Assembly: GCA_020465985.1 (NCBI GenBank)
Contig: JAANYP010001165.1
Location: forward strand, 62,001-126,000
DNA length: 64,000 nucleotides
From: Centrapalus pauciflorus
Lineage: Eukaryota > Streptophyta > Magnoliopsida > Asterales > Asteraceae
Direction: 5' to 3'
Shown here: positions 1 through 11,249 of the stretch, in pieces
How positions within the stretch are numbered: position 1 is the first letter of the stretch
How the letters are laid out: the number at the start of each line of letters is the position of its first letter
Made by a program: the position numbers and the translations under genes
The notes under the pieces: generated by a model
Told to the model about the DNA's origin: nothing
The model's database searches: none
Seen by the model: the letters and a program-made list of their open reading frames with translations, nothing else

Positions 1-494
1 AATAATCGAAGTTTTAAACTATCGGTGGTTATACCTTGAACATGGTTGGCTTTACAAATAGCTGTGAACTCAGCTAGATGTTCATAGGGTTCGTCACTTG
101 GCATCCCTCGAAAGATCGGAAGAATTTGGAATAATTGAGGACGAACTTCGGGTTCGTTCCCGTTTTTGGGATAACGAATTGGAGACAGGTCGGGCACATC
201 ACCTGGGTGGTAATGTGACTCAACCGTACGTCTCGGTTGATCACCCATTCTAGCAACTATGCGCTCAGGTTCTTCTTGATCACGATTTCGCAGCAAAATT
301 GGAGGGCTTCTTAAATTAGGAATCTCTGAATCGGGAATTTCTAAATCAGGAATTTCTTCCTCTTGTGCGTTTAAATTCTCCGTGATTAATTGTTAATTTT
401 GAATCCTGACAGTCTTTCGATTCGTTCTCGCTACTTTTTCGATCTCAGGATTATATTGTAGCGGCATTCCTTTAGCCGATCGACGTGTGTGCAT
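1..494 (-). pseudogene. gag: gag N-terminal part of Athila/TAT element, one premature stop, truncated by window edge
   Basis: From the ATG at 494 (complement) one frame runs to base 1, about 164 codons, broken only by TAA at 395-393 (codon 34), which one C-to-T change of CAA would produce. The N-terminus begins MHTRRSAKGMPLQYNPEIE, a basic start typical of Athila/TAT Gag. Near the edge lies FRGMPSDEPYEHLAEF followed by a TTDSLKLRL stretch, matching the plant retrotransposon Gag core (RxFPxxLxxxA region upstream part). Gag builds the cytoplasmic virus-like particle. The rest, including any zinc knuckle, is outside the window. The element is probably dead as read, although the frame is otherwise well kept. 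Confidence 0.8.
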
Positions 495-720
495 ACACTA
501 AATAAAATACTACTAAAGATTAAAAACTTAATTAACAAATATTTTTTGTGGTAAGTAGAGGACTACAATTAACTTTTTGAATTTTAAAATTTTTATTTTA
601 TTTTTAATAACTATAATAATAAAATAAAATAAAGACTAAAAATAACCAAAGAAATGAACTTAAACTTAATTACTTAAAACTAAGGCAACAAACTAACTTT
701 AAACCTAAACTACCGTTACA
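495..720 (-). other. untranslated leader of the Athila/TAT element
   Basis: AT-rich stretch between the primer site and the gag start of the minus-strand element. No open frame of note is seen. It corresponds to the transcribed leader. Confidence 0.6.
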
Positions 721-739
721 CTCCCCGGCAACGGCGCCA
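721..739 (-). promoter_or_regulatory. primer-binding site, tRNA-Asp type
   Basis: The complement of 721-739 reads TGGCGCCGTTGCCGGGGAG, the conserved minus-strand DNA primer site of Athila/TAT elements. It fixes the orientation of the element and the inner edge of its LTR. Confidence 0.9.
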
Positions 740-1853
740 AAAAGGCCGTCGTTGTGACCGCCAATTTAGTCCTTAAATCCACTATATAGCTAGAGAAGTA
801 AGGGTCGAATCCACAGGGAGTGTGGTCGTAATTAGGATTGAGTTATTAGCCTTATAAGTTTATTGAAAGAATTTAAATTGTGAATTTGTGGATTTGAATT
901 ATTTGTTTAGAGTAATGGTTTGCTATTGCTTTGTATCTAAAATTAAGAGCGAAGTAACTAACGAAGAAGATAAACAATCAAGATACGAATAACCATTCAC
1001 AGAATCACCACGACATAAGTATTACTCACTATAGTTTCATGCAACGATCACATAGACATAATCAATTGCGCGACTAAATTAATCAAACGTGTTTTAACCA
1101 ATATCTCTCGGCATAGCGTATGCAACATTAATACTCGTCTTAATCCCTAAACTAATGGACTCGGCACGAATAATAACACCACGATAAACTATCTTGCTTT
1201 TACCAATCGCAACACATAATCATAATCATAGCCAAATGTTTATCATTTGCATACACATAATAGATCTCGCTTAATACGAATACATCAAAACATAGAAATT
1301 AAAGAAGAGTAAACTTAGTCGTGGATCCTCCGCAAACGGCTAATGGGATTAGCCGCTCATCATATGCTCGTCACAATCACAATCAGAGCCATTGGGTAGC
1401 TTGCGAACCACCGTCTTCATTCTCATATCGTGGATCCACTCCGGCAGGGCTTCAGCACAAGTTCACACACGTCGGGACTCTCTCCAAAGCTGCCCCTTGG
1501 CTTGTATTTATATGGAGGTCGAGATGAGGGTTTCCAGGTTTGAAAAACGCGTTTTATGCCGCACTAGCGCAGGCCAGGCACAGGACTGCGCCGCCCCTGC
1601 ACCCGGATGCGGCTAGGGTATAGCTGGCGTGTGCTGGAACGTATCTGGACAGTTTGGGCGCTATGTGGAGCGCAGGGTGGTGCACACCTGCGCCCCCCTC
1701 AGCCCGGTTTGCTCTGAAATCTCTCGGATTGCTTCTTTTTATTATCTTGGCCCTGAAATACAAACTTGGAGTAATGATATAGATTTTACTAAATATCGGT
1801 GCTTAAAATGATCATAATATGACTCAGAAACCATACAAATTATAGAGTTATCA
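740..1853 (-). repeat. 5' LTR of Athila/TAT element
   Basis: In element orientation the LTR starts near 1853 with TGATAACTCTATAATTTG and ends near 740-757 shortly before the primer site, after the family-typical TCCCTGTGGATTCGACCC segment. It contains a GC-rich block (about 1555-1700) and a TATA box at about 1501-1514. The outer edge is inferred from the TG start; no second LTR is available to confirm it, and the inner edge is uncertain by about 15 bases. Open frames inside it are short and are not genes. Confidence 0.7.
1501..1514 (-). promoter_or_regulatory. TATA box of the Athila/TAT LTR
   Basis: The complement reads CATATAAATACAAG, a good plant TATA box. It lies just downstream (in element orientation) of the GC-rich block and well inside the LTR, where the U3 promoter is expected. 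Confidence 0.55.
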
Positions 1854-2643
1854 ACTGATCACCGATTTTAATTGAGTTTTAGCTGTGGTTTCTGAGTGTC
1901 AGTCATGATAGCTGATACGATCAACAGATTTTGAGATATTTTATGAGAAAAGAAAGAAAAGAGATATTTATATTAATAAAAGAAGAAGAAGAAGAAAAAA
2001 GAAAAGAAAAAAAAAGAAATAATAAATTCCTTAGCGCTACGTTGATTCTTTATCAGTTGTATAGTTGAGGGATGCTTCGTATATAGTTAGATTTTACTTT
2101 TATTTTTGTTATTCACTATTCTTGTTATACATACTTTTGTTATATTTAGTTAAGTCCAACTGCTTACTCTTCTATCAGATCGGTTTCGTTTTTTGTGTTT
2201 TATCCCATATTTTCCCATATTCTACACACCGTTAGCCTAGCCACCTTACATCCCATAAGTCCTTTATTTGCTGAGTTTTTTCTTTACATGTGATGGAGAT
2301 GTGATTTATTTTCAAGCCTATGCTAATATTGTTGACATGATCAGCACCGAGTGGATTTTTGTGCATACATACACATTAGCCTATATACATATGAGTGTTG
2401 AGTGAAATCCTTGTGAGGTCTTAGTTCATGATGATAGGTTCGAAAGTATCTAACATGCTATTTCATAGTTTTTGCGTCCTATGTTTTACATAGCAATTTC
2501 TTGCGATAGTTAGTCTCAAATACATTCTTTTTACGAATCTTTATTGCTTTAGAGTCTGTATGTGCGTTATCATTGAGAGATGTATTTGAGATGATGCTTA
2601 GCTTAGGATATTTGAGCAGGTTTGCTTAAGGACAAGCAACGCT

Positions 2644-2655
2644 CAAGTGTGGGGT
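2644..2655 (+). promoter_or_regulatory. polypurine tract of the Athila-like element
   Basis: CAAGTGTGGGGT, the conserved Athila-type plus-strand priming region, sits five bases before the LTR start at 2660. Confidence 0.7.
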
Positions 2656-2659
2656 TATT

Positions 2660-4880
2660 TGTTATGACATATTTTGTACATTATTTTCCGTCTTATTTTA
2701 CCTCGCATGTGGGTAATTTTTGCATCCAATTGCTTAAAACGACACTTATTTTATTACTTTTGTATTTTGCAGTATGGAGGTTGCCAAATTATCAAAAGAA
2801 CGGTTATTGGAACAAAAACGTCAAATGTACGATCTAAGCCGAACTTACCTGGAGCTGTGTTGACTTGAGTGGACTTTGAAGCTGCTGACCGGATCGCGGT
2901 CGCGACCACATGACCGTGGTTGCGCTCCTTATCGCCACGAAAATCGCGATGGCGCTCTTCATCGCGGCAATCGCGTTCAGAATAAAAGACTACAGCGGCT
3001 ATTTTGAAAAATACGCTTATCTTCACGAACTATTCACATAGTTATAGGTGAGATTACTAGGTGTAGTAATATTTTTCGTTTTTCTAGTTCAGATACGTTT
3101 ATATTAGCTAAAGTATTCGGATATATGCGTAGATCCAAGCATTCAGTTGCGGTTTTATCTAGCTTTTCATCTGGTTTTGGTACAATCTTTCCCTTAAACA
3201 TTCTGTAATGGTAATGTTTAGCTTATATTTCATTTATTTTATTGTTATTATCATGATTAGTGAGTAGTTTAGTTAAACACTTGCTTGGATTACGTTGTTA
3301 TATGGATTAGTGGAGTATTTGGATGGTTTTGGTTGAAAATTGTTTGATTCATTGATGTATTTTTTATTCATGCGATTAATATTGGTAGAATCAGTGTTAT
3401 AGTTGATATTCTAGCATTATTGTGATGAAGATTATTGATTATAAATGATAATTTTTATGAACTTAGTCAAATTTATTTAATTTATTAATTGGTTGTTAAA
3501 TTCAGCATTATTGTGATTATGAGATAGTGACCACTTGATTAGTTGAAAATCATTGGAATTAGTACTTAACAATATTGTGATCATAGGATTAGTTTAATCT
3601 TTGATTTCCTTAAATCTTAATTATGTTTATGCGGCTAAATTGAATATTTAGAGTTATTTACGAGCGCTTGACGTATAGACAGAATTAATCTCTGAAAGCT
3701 AAATTTAGTTGACTTAATTAATCATAAAAGACATTTTCTATTGATTTAAGAAATTGGGGAATATTGGAGAACTCTATACTTGATTTTCTGAAACAAATAA
3801 ATTGTGTTCATGAATCGGTTTTACATCAAAGTTTACAAAGTCTTGAACATAAAAGATTAAAACAGTTGTGTTAAATTCTAACTTACTTTTCTTTGACCAA
3901 AAGCATCCTAAGTGTTTATTCACTTTTTTACTCCATTAATCCTAAAATATGTATTCTAGTGAGTGTTGCTTTTAATATATTTGATATTTTTTCTGTTTTT
4001 AGTTTGATAGCTTTGTATCTTTATTATTCGGTTAGTTAGTTTTTATATTTAGGATTAAAATCATCATCATCCTTTTCAGTAGCTAGATATTAGCAAACGT
4101 CCAAGTATCGGTATCTCATTTCTATTCGCTGTTCCCTGAGTTTGATAATTCCCGAGGTCAGCTTCCAAATACACTATCTACGATTGATACACTGCAGTGG
4201 TCAGGGGTGTTCAAAAATATCTGAATCCGAGGATCCGATCCGAAAACCCGAAGTGAAATTATCTGAAATTTCAGATTATCCGAATTCCGAATATCCGAAA
4301 AACGGATAATCGAACATTTCGGATTCGGATACGGATTTTGTACAATCCGAAAATCTGAAATCCATTTTTTTTTAAAAAATTTATATTTTTTAAACTTTTT
4401 TTTTCATAAGTTATTTGTCTAAGCATAATTATATTCTTTAGTTTTAAATGTATAATGTCACTCTAACATAATTATAACTCATTTAAATGTATTTTACTAT
4501 TTTTTACATGTTTTTTGTTGTTTTAAGTTTAAAAGGTATGATATAATTTCGTTTACGACACAATTACTTTTTTATATATTAAAAGGTTTATAGATTTGTA
4601 TTTTGTATATTTGAATTCATTTTATAATTTTAAGTTTAATTGAAAATTTTAAATTTTGGATAATCCGATATTCGATTTTCGGATAATCCGAAATTTCGGA
4701 TGTCCGAAATTCGGATTATCCAAAAATCGGATGCGGATTCGGATAGTAAAATTCATGTATCCGATTTTCGGATAATCCGAAAATCAGATAATCCGAAAAT
4801 GAACATCCTTACCAGTGGTATTTGGTATAACTTAGACTTTCTTCATTCTTTTGTTCTGATATCCAAATCCGCGTAGATCA
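2660..4880 (+). repeat. 3' LTR of Athila-like element, interrupted by a hAT MITE
   Basis: Starts TGTTATGACATATTTTG and ends CCGCGTAGATCA. The boundaries are taken from the related solo LTR at 23452-25090, which has matching TG..CA ends and a target duplication. Without the 610-bp MITE and one duplication copy it is about 1.6 kb, like the solo LTR. A GC-rich block with repeated TCGCG motifs lies at about 2886-2985. Sequence after 4880 (ATGTTCGACAACC) could still be LTR-like in other families, so the right edge is good but not certain. Confidence 0.7.
4202..4811. mobile_element. non-autonomous hAT element (MITE), 610 bp
   Basis: Comparison with the uninterrupted solo LTR near 25024 shows an insertion. 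It is flanked by 8-bp repeats GCAGTGGT (4194-4201) and CCAGTGGT (4812-4819), one mismatch. The ends are inverted: CAGGGGTGTTCA on the left and TGAACATCCTTA on the right, a typical hAT terminus. Both subterminal regions are dense arrays of short ATCCGAAA/TTTCGGAT motifs in both orientations; the middle is AT-rich. There is no coding capacity, so it would have needed a transposase from elsewhere. Confidence 0.85.
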
Positions 4881-5079
4881 ATGTTCGACAACCTTTTTGC
4901 TACTTAATTGCTACAATTTAGAGCATCATTTTGGTGATTGAGAGGTACAAGTAATTTAGTGTTAGTATACTTAGTTTAATTTCAGATTGTGAGAATCATT
5001 TTAAATTTTGTGCATTTAATGTATAAAATTATGCATGTATGCTAAAAAATTTACATTTGATAAATTTATGTATTTCATA

Positions 5080-5410
5080 AAAGGGCAAATTACCAAGAAA
5101 GGTAATATAAAATTCAAAATTTGACAATAAAGGTAATGTAAAATTTTTTAGGCCAAGAAACATAAAATAAAATTCAAATTTGACAAAAAAGTGTATGATG
5201 ACCAATTAAAAAGGTAAATTTTTAATTTTATGCTCTTTTTTTGGTAAAAGAATAATATTTGATTATCTTTCTTGGCCTAAAATTTGAATTTCATGTCTTT
5301 AGTCGGCCATATTAGAATTTTACATTACCTTTCTCGGCAAAAAAAAAATTTACAATACCTTTATTGATAAATTTTGAATTTTATATTAACTTTCTTGGTA
5401 AATTTCCCTT
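5080..5410. mobile_element. foldback MITE, 331 bp
   Basis: Long terminal inverted repeats of more than 40 bp: AAAGGGCAAATTACCAAGAA on the left and its near-complement TTCTTGGTAAATTTCCCTT on the right. It is AT-rich with no ORF. CATA flanks both ends (5076-5079 and 5411-5414), a possible short target duplication. Superfamily not determined. Confidence 0.75.
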
Positions 5411-5491
5411 CATATAAACATTTGCGCATCTCATGATAAATTTGTCAAGTTTATGTACGAATTTGTGCAATTGACAAATTTTGTGCATTTT

Positions 5492-7205
5492 TGTAAAACT
5501 CCAACTCCCGAGCAGGTATGTGTAATTATCCTATTGACTAATTATAATAGAGATTATTGTGTTAGTCAAATTGCGTCCCGTATAGTGGATTATACATGTC
5601 GGGACGGGGATTACGTAGATTCGGGATATAATTTTAGTGGATTAATTATAATTATGGAATCACGGATTTAAATGGGAATTATTTGATATAAATAGTGGAT
5701 TTTTTATAATGGGGCCGGGTATCGGTGTCGAACCCGTGTTATAATTAGAAACGTATATGTGTACGTACGTTCATTTCTTGCCTTCACTTCCCAAATATTG
5801 ACAAAGGTGTTGTGTGTGTATATTGTGTCCTGGAAATCAGAGATTGAAGCCAAATCGAAGCCTTAACCGTGTGTAATCTGCTGTAAATCAGATTGGAAGA
5901 CCTCATTTAGTGTTCTTGAAGTTTTAAGGTGAGAATCCTTTGATTTGAGCTTGATTTAAGTTGTTAATTGTTGTAAAAAGTGGGGAATTGGGTTGAATGT
6001 GTTTTAGTAGTGTTTTGGTATCAATAGTATGAGTTTTGTCTGCTGGAAATCGAGCTTGGGGAGGTTAACACCTCCTGGACAGAACTGAAATAGAAACAGG
6101 GGTCTGAAGTTCGTCGTGAGCGCGGTCGCGACGTGCAGAGCATGGCCGTGATGCCCAGCGCGAGGGCGGGCACGGTCTAGGGTTTGAGTGCGGTTCGCGA
6201 TGAGAGCGCGGGCCCGCGATGGGTCCAGCGCAGCCGCGATCCGGCTATTTGGGCCAGGTATGGGTTTGGGCCTTGGGGTGCGTTCGGGGTTGCTTTAGGG
6301 ACTCAGTCGGTTAGAATAATGATTATGGGATAATTGGGATTAATCAAGGGAGAATTATCGTGTGTACAGGGATTTTCAGATATCGTCACGGGCCGGGTTC
6401 GGATCAACAAATTAGAGATATTGGGCGGAGTGATCCAGGTGAGTACACGAGTTCTTTGTAAAGGGCCTACTTTTATCACGTCATAATATGTGTATATATT
6501 ATAGTGATTGCATTTGGGCACTGCGAGCTTCCCCTCAGGTATGGTTCTTCTTTCTTTATATTTGATATACGTATGAGATCCATTATAGTGTGTCGCGATG
6601 ACTTATCGCGGGATATATGTGGTCGCCATTCCTGTTAGCCCCCACGAGCGTGGCTCGGCTCTAGAGGGAGGGATCCCCAATTGAGATGAGAATCTCTTTC
6701 TGTATTGGATCTCTAGTGTCTCTGATTAGAGGCTTGTTGGCATGTGTTATGCCGTGTAGTGTAGAGTTACCATGTGACATGTGATATGTGCTTATGTGAA
6801 TTGTGCAGTGTCTAATCCTTGTGTACTCACGAGCTGCGAAGCTTACGTATTCGAGTCTGATATGTTTGTCAGGGGAGCCGAAGATAGGGCCACCAGATCC
6901 TGAGCGAAAGTAGGAGCTTGACTTGCTGTTGCCGAGGGATTCCGCGTTTTGTTGACTGTATGTGCCTTCTGTGCTGTTGGGAACTTTTGGGGGATCTGTA
7001 CCGGGTTTGTATGTGAATATTGGGATTTGGGTTTGGTGCGTCTGTCGGGTTCACTAATAGACAGAGTCGTTTATGTATTGTGAAAATGTTTTAATTAATC
7101 AGTGTTTGTGTAAACCTCTGACATGTGTGATGGATTTTATATGCGTTTATGCCACATGTGTATTGTAAATGACATGGCTTTTATCCGGGTTAGGAGGGTG
7201 TTACA
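5492..7205 (+). repeat. 5' LTR of the outer Tekay-like element (1714 bp)
   Basis: Begins TGTAAAACTCCAACTCCC, a decayed form of the TGTAACACCCCGACTCCC seen in the 3' LTR, and ends GGAGGGTGTTACA. A GC-rich block with repeated GCGCGG and CCGCGAT motifs lies at about 6112-6255. Similarity to the 3' LTR is high along its whole length apart from the insertions in the latter. Short open frames here are not genes. Confidence 0.9.
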
Positions 7206-7398
7206 TGTATGGTATCCGAGCTTGTGGTTTTAGTATTAAGTATCAGTGGATGCTTGAGCTTAGACCGTTTTCAGATTCTTGGGGAGTACTCCGGTGATGG
7301 ATACTAGAGGATTTAATTATCCTAGCTTAGAGGTATAATGTTAAGTATATTCTGTGTGATTTCATGTTGTTGTTTAACCTTTGCAGGCTATTTTCAGT
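7206..7398 (+). other. leader between LTR and gag, with primer-binding site
   Basis: The tRNA-iMet-type primer site is TGGTATCCGAGC at 7210-7221, one base off the usual TGGTATCAGAGC. The rest is an untranslated leader. AG dinucleotides after pyrimidine runs at 7386 and 7397 could act as splice acceptors, but nothing shows that they do. Confidence 0.8.
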
Positions 7399-8049
7399 AT
7401 GAGATCAGAGGGGAACGGGGCAGGGAAAGAGAGACCAACGGGAGATGATTATGTCTGCAAATCAGCGCTGATAGAGATTCTGACTCAGTTTAATAGATCT
7501 CAGGGTGTGGGACCGGGTGCCGGGGGTGGTCAGGGTGTGGGTAGTCCGATTACTGGGGCAGATTCGGGTGCAGGTGCCTCTTCATTTACATCACAGCGAG
7601 GGGGTTTATTTAACGATTTTATGACCGGGAAGCCACAAGAGTTCATAGGCGGGGGCGAGCCTGGGATGGCCCTAGCGTGGGACCGCGAGATTGAGTCCAC
7701 CTTTCCGGTTGCTCATGTGGACCCGAAAGATATGGTTGGGTATGCCACGTATCAATTGAGGGGTGGGGCTTTACAGTGGTGGAGATCGATAGAGTCATCT
7801 ATGTCTGATTCGCGTGCGTATGCGATGTCCTGGGAGCAGTTTAAGGCGATGTTTGAGATTCAGTATGCGCCCCGGGATGAGCAGAGAGAGATGGAGCGTC
7901 GATTCCTCCATCTACAGCAGAGGAACTTATCTGTACAACAGTATGTTGATCGCTTTAATGAGTGCTCCCAGTTTGCGCCGCAGTATGTGGATACCGAAAG
8001 GTGCAAGGCCGATGCTTTTATTGACGGCCTGAGATCAGACATCAGAGAG
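7399..8049 (+). pseudogene. gag: gag, N-terminal 217 codons, cut by a nested retrotransposon
   Basis: I start at ATG 7399; the frame is open upstream only through a TTG. The N-terminus is a Gly/Ser-rich linker, then a retrotransposon Gag core at about residues 75-215: GKPQEFIGG, the QLRGGALQWW tryptophan motif, WEQFKAMFEIQYAP, and SVQQYVDRFNECSQFAP. The frame is clean up to GAC ATC AGA GAG at 8049, where the nested element begins. It resumes in the same frame at 17804 once one copy of the GAGAG duplication is removed. Gag would form the particle shell; this copy cannot. Confidence 0.9.
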
Positions 8050-9489
8050 TGTAACGTCCAGCATTAAACCAGGTTAGCAACTACGACCTAATCGGTATTT
8101 AATAGCCAATTATAACCTAATCAGTGGTCATTAGAAGTTAATCAAAGTGATTAACAAGGTTCATGAAGAAATTCAACTCAATTAGAATCAAATTTATCGG
8201 TGCGATGAATCGGGAAATCAATTAATCCGATCGATTTACGATATGAAGGATTAATTCAACTAAGTACATAATTAAATTAAGATTAGTGACACTAATCATG
8301 CATCAATACACTTACTTAACATTAATGATGCAAGACTAAAACAAATCATTAAACAAATGCATTCAAAAGTATTTATAAATTTACATAAAAAGGGAAATAC
8401 AAGAATACATCTTAAATACATTTATACAAAAAAAATGAAAATACATCAAAATATCTTCTAAAAATCCGCCCATAGGGAGGTACAAGTAGGTTTTGACTTC
8501 ATTTTTATAATACACACTTCCATAACCCATCAAAATCAAATCCTTTTCATCATCTTCTTTCATCTCATCCAACACTCCACTCAACCTCCACTTTGATGAC
8601 CATTTTTCTCTATAAATAGAGAGATCATTTCTCATTCATCCTCACACGTTTGCAAGAGCAAAACCTCTCATTTTACTCTCTCAAAATCGTCCATAGCCAC
8701 ACACACACAACCAAAGTTGTTTTCTTCCTTTATTCTTCAAAAATTCAAGCTTTTCAACAGTTTCTTTGGTGCAACTAGTTCAAGAACAACTCTTCTACAC
8801 ATTTTCATACTTCTAATACATCAAAGTAAGTAAATGCTAACTTTTTACATCTTATATTTATGTTGATATAAGTCTTGCATAATATATATAATCACCAACA
8901 ACAACACGTTTCATAAAAACTCAAGTTTATAATTCACTAGTTTTGTTTCAAGTTTGTTTTCTTCAAATGTGTTTATAAATATATAAACACATTCTGTAAG
9001 TGTAAATATTATGAAAACAAGTTATATAAATGTGTTTTATAACTTTTATACAAGTGGTGTTTGAATAAACAACAAGAATCACAAGTTATTTCAAGTTTAT
9101 GAAATACAACATTTCGGCAGAAAAGTTGCATCGACTTTGAAAAATCATAAATAATCCATAACTTAACGAAATGAGTTGATTCTTGTCACAAAAGTTAGAT
9201 CTATGTCTTCACTAAAAATCTGGAAGTTTTCAAAATTTATTTTGGAGTTTAAGACCCCCAGAAATTATTTGGGAAACCGAGAGTTTGACAGCTCAAAAAT
9301 GGCCAACATAGGGTTTTCAACAAGCTTTTTCCCCAACCTAAACACCTCGAAAAATGGCCGTTCTTGAATTTAAAAATTCTTTGTATATAGTACTTTAATG
9401 TCCAAGAAAACCAAAGCCTAATACATTTTGGAGCTTGGTCAAAAACAGCCTCAAAGTAGGCCGAAAAACCTTCAAAAAAGCTGGAAAAT

Positions 9490-9570
<81 letters not shown>

Positions 9571-10382
9571 ATATGTATTTATAAACTTGACTTTTTAAGT
9601 GGACTTTATTTATAAACTTGTAATGTTGGGTGATTTAAGACATAAAAACCTATATATATACATATTATCATATATGAGAGTTATTAAGTTATTAAGTCCG
9701 TATTATCACTTAGGACTCGATTAAACACATCTGGTGCATCAACCATCAAAGAACGAAAACTTGCATTTTCACGATCATTTTGCCATCAGCATGCGGTGAG
9801 TCTTCATAGCCCCTATTTTCACCATCTATTGGGGTGGAAATATATGCACTGTTTTCATATGGACATCAACATATATATTCAACACACGGTATTACGTATG
9901 GGAATACTGCACAGGGCAAACTCATTTAATTAAGCTTCGGTTGCATGATGGTTTATGTAATACATACACGGAATTTATGCTTTATAAATTCAACTCATCT
10001 GATAATGTCCATACAATTGGTCTTTTCGCGTAAACCTATGAGCTCACCAATAATTTGTTGACGTATTTTATCATGTATTTTCAGGTGATTGAGACATGCA
10101 CATTTATCGGAAGTATTCTAAGGCTTCCGTTCATTTTGGAGTCGCATCATTTTCAAACTCGGAGATTTACTTGCATCTTTTCGGATAAACTAAATTGTGT
10201 ATTTAAATCTTGGTATTTTAAAAACTACTTACGTTGTATTTTGGTTATGTAAAACAATATTTATATTTGAAGTTAAATCAATGTATTTTTGAAAACGTCT
10301 ATATAGTGGTCGTTCGTTATGATTATGGTTACGCTTCCGCAACGTCACGTTTCGTTGCCAACCAGGGTAAAGGGGTGTGACT
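8050..10382 (+). repeat. 5' LTR of the nested Ty3 element (2333 bp)
   Basis: TGTAACGTCCAGCATTAAAC at the start; ends GGGGTGTGACT next to the primer site. The 3' LTR ends TGTGACA, so the last base has mutated. A clear TATA box lies at 8611. A (TA)n tract spans 9489-9576. Relative to the 3' LTR it lacks about 165 bp (present at 17120-17290) and lacks the palindromic MITE. A minus-strand frame of about 80 codons within the LTR recurs in the other LTR only because the LTRs are copies. Confidence 0.9.
8611..8618 (+). promoter_or_regulatory. TATA box of the nested element LTR
   Basis: CTC-TATAAATA-GAGAG is a near-ideal plant TATA box. The same sequence is at 15208-15215 in the 3' LTR. A pyrimidine/CA-rich stretch about 30 bases downstream is a plausible transcription start. 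The related LTR at 59827 has lost this segment. Confidence 0.75.
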
Positions 10383-10385
10383 GTT

Positions 10386-10398
10386 TGGTATCAGAGCC
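10386..10398 (+). promoter_or_regulatory. primer-binding site, tRNA-iMet type
   Basis: TGGTATCAGAGCC a few bases after the LTR end, a perfect match to the plant initiator-Met tRNA 3' end complement used by Tekay-like Ty3 elements. Confidence 0.9.
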
Positions 10399-10505
10399 AG
10401 GTTTATAGTGAACTAGGTTGCATTAGTACCTAGACTATAACTGTTACAAAAACTAAACTTTCTTCAAGAACTGTGAACACATATATGAACCCTGATGACA
10501 ATAAC

Positions 10506-11190
10506 ATGTCGAACAATACAGTTATTATCCTCTTTGACTCAGAGGATGAATTCTCACCCATGGAACAAGGAAGCCAAGGTGACACTGAGGTGTACTTTGG
10601 ATCGGGAACCCACGCAGACCAAATCAATGACGATGTAATGGACCCGTCAAAGCACAAGGAGGGCAACTGTAGCCCTGCAACCCAAATTGCTCCACCATCA
10701 CCACCACAAATTCCACCCTACACCCAATTCAGAAATTATCCCAATGGACCATTGAAGAAATTCACCCCTAGGGAAAGGGTGTGACTAGCACAACGGGAGT
10801 CTATCCCGGTACCTGCCCATCAGCCAAGCCTGCCGCAGTAGTAACGGGCAAACATAAGAAAGTGAGGATGGATGCCTCACACACTCCAAGAGTGGAAAAA
10901 CGAGGAAGGGATCCAAGGCCAGTTTGAAGTCGGAACACCATCTTCCTCTCAAGTGCCGACACTTACCCAGAAACCTACGTAACAAACGATGCCTCTGTTG
11001 GTGGCAAGGGCCGCCAGACACGACCTCCAATTTCGACAAAATCCACCAAGAGGTCTGTGAGATCTTAACAATGATTAAGCAGGATGCAATACAAACCACC
11101 AATAAACCTTGGGCCAACCAGAATACCCAGGCGATTCAACAAGACAGAATCAACGAATTGTGACAGCGCCTAAAGTTCGCAGTGCAGAAC
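10506..11190 (+). pseudogene. accessory ORF upstream of the gag position, decayed copy
   Basis: ATG at 10506; open to TGA at 10782-10784 (92 codons), after which homology to the copy at 61525 continues with stops and frameshifts to about 11190. The N-terminus carries IIL-F-DSEDE at residues 7-15, matching IIL-S-DSEDE in the other copy. Next comes a Pro-rich segment ending KKFTPRERV (compare YTPRKRV), then a degraded GWxPxTLxEWxxEEGI block and a Gln/Asn-rich tail (WANQNTQAIQQDRINEL). It lies between primer site and protease, where gag is missing. I do not recognise the protein family. Confidence 0.7.
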
Positions 11191-11249
11191 TAACCCAACA
11201 ACTTAACGCTCTGGAGTACGAGGGAACCCCGAAGGCATCTCATACTTAG

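Larger units (their letters stand above)
1..1853 (-). mobile_element. Athila/TAT-type LTR retrotransposon, 5' part (runs off left edge)
   Basis: Reading leftwards on the minus strand there is an LTR (about 1853 to 740), a primer-binding site at 739-721, a leader and a gag start at 494 that continues past base 1. The primer site TGGCGCCGTTGCCGGGGA is the hallmark of plant Athila/TAT Ty3 elements (tRNA-Asp type). Pol and the 3' LTR lie outside the window, so clade and target duplication cannot be settled. To its right the sequence switches to a plus-strand element, which suggests that this one was inserted into the other. Confidence 0.8.
1854..4880 (+). mobile_element. Athila-like LTR retrotransposon, 3' part (non-coding tail plus 3' LTR)
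   Basis: Plus-strand sequence from about 1854 shows the usual 3' internal tail of Athila/TAT elements: a purine-rich AG/A tract (about 1945-2020), a non-coding segment, then GACAAGCAACGCTCAAGTGTGGGG as polypurine tract region at about 2631-2655, followed by a 2.2-kb LTR. No gag or pol is present; its 5' portion would lie left of, or be replaced by, the minus-strand element. The same LTR family occurs as a solo LTR at 23452-25090. Confidence 0.7.

Noticed and set aside
1321..1811. Overlapping 60-74-codon frames in the Athila/TAT LTR
   Set aside because: They lie in the GC-rich LTR block where stops are rare by chance; the LTR explains them.
7381..7398. Longer gag start at 7381
   Set aside because: The codon there is TTG; the first ATG in frame is 7399.
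8381..8635. 84-codon minus frame with a conserved copy at 15008-15232
   Set aside because: The conservation is only that of the two LTRs of one element; no domain, and it runs against the LTR promoter direction.
10055..10252. 65-codon frame repeated at 17471-17668
   Set aside because: LTR copies again, lying just upstream of the LTR end; no sign of coding use.
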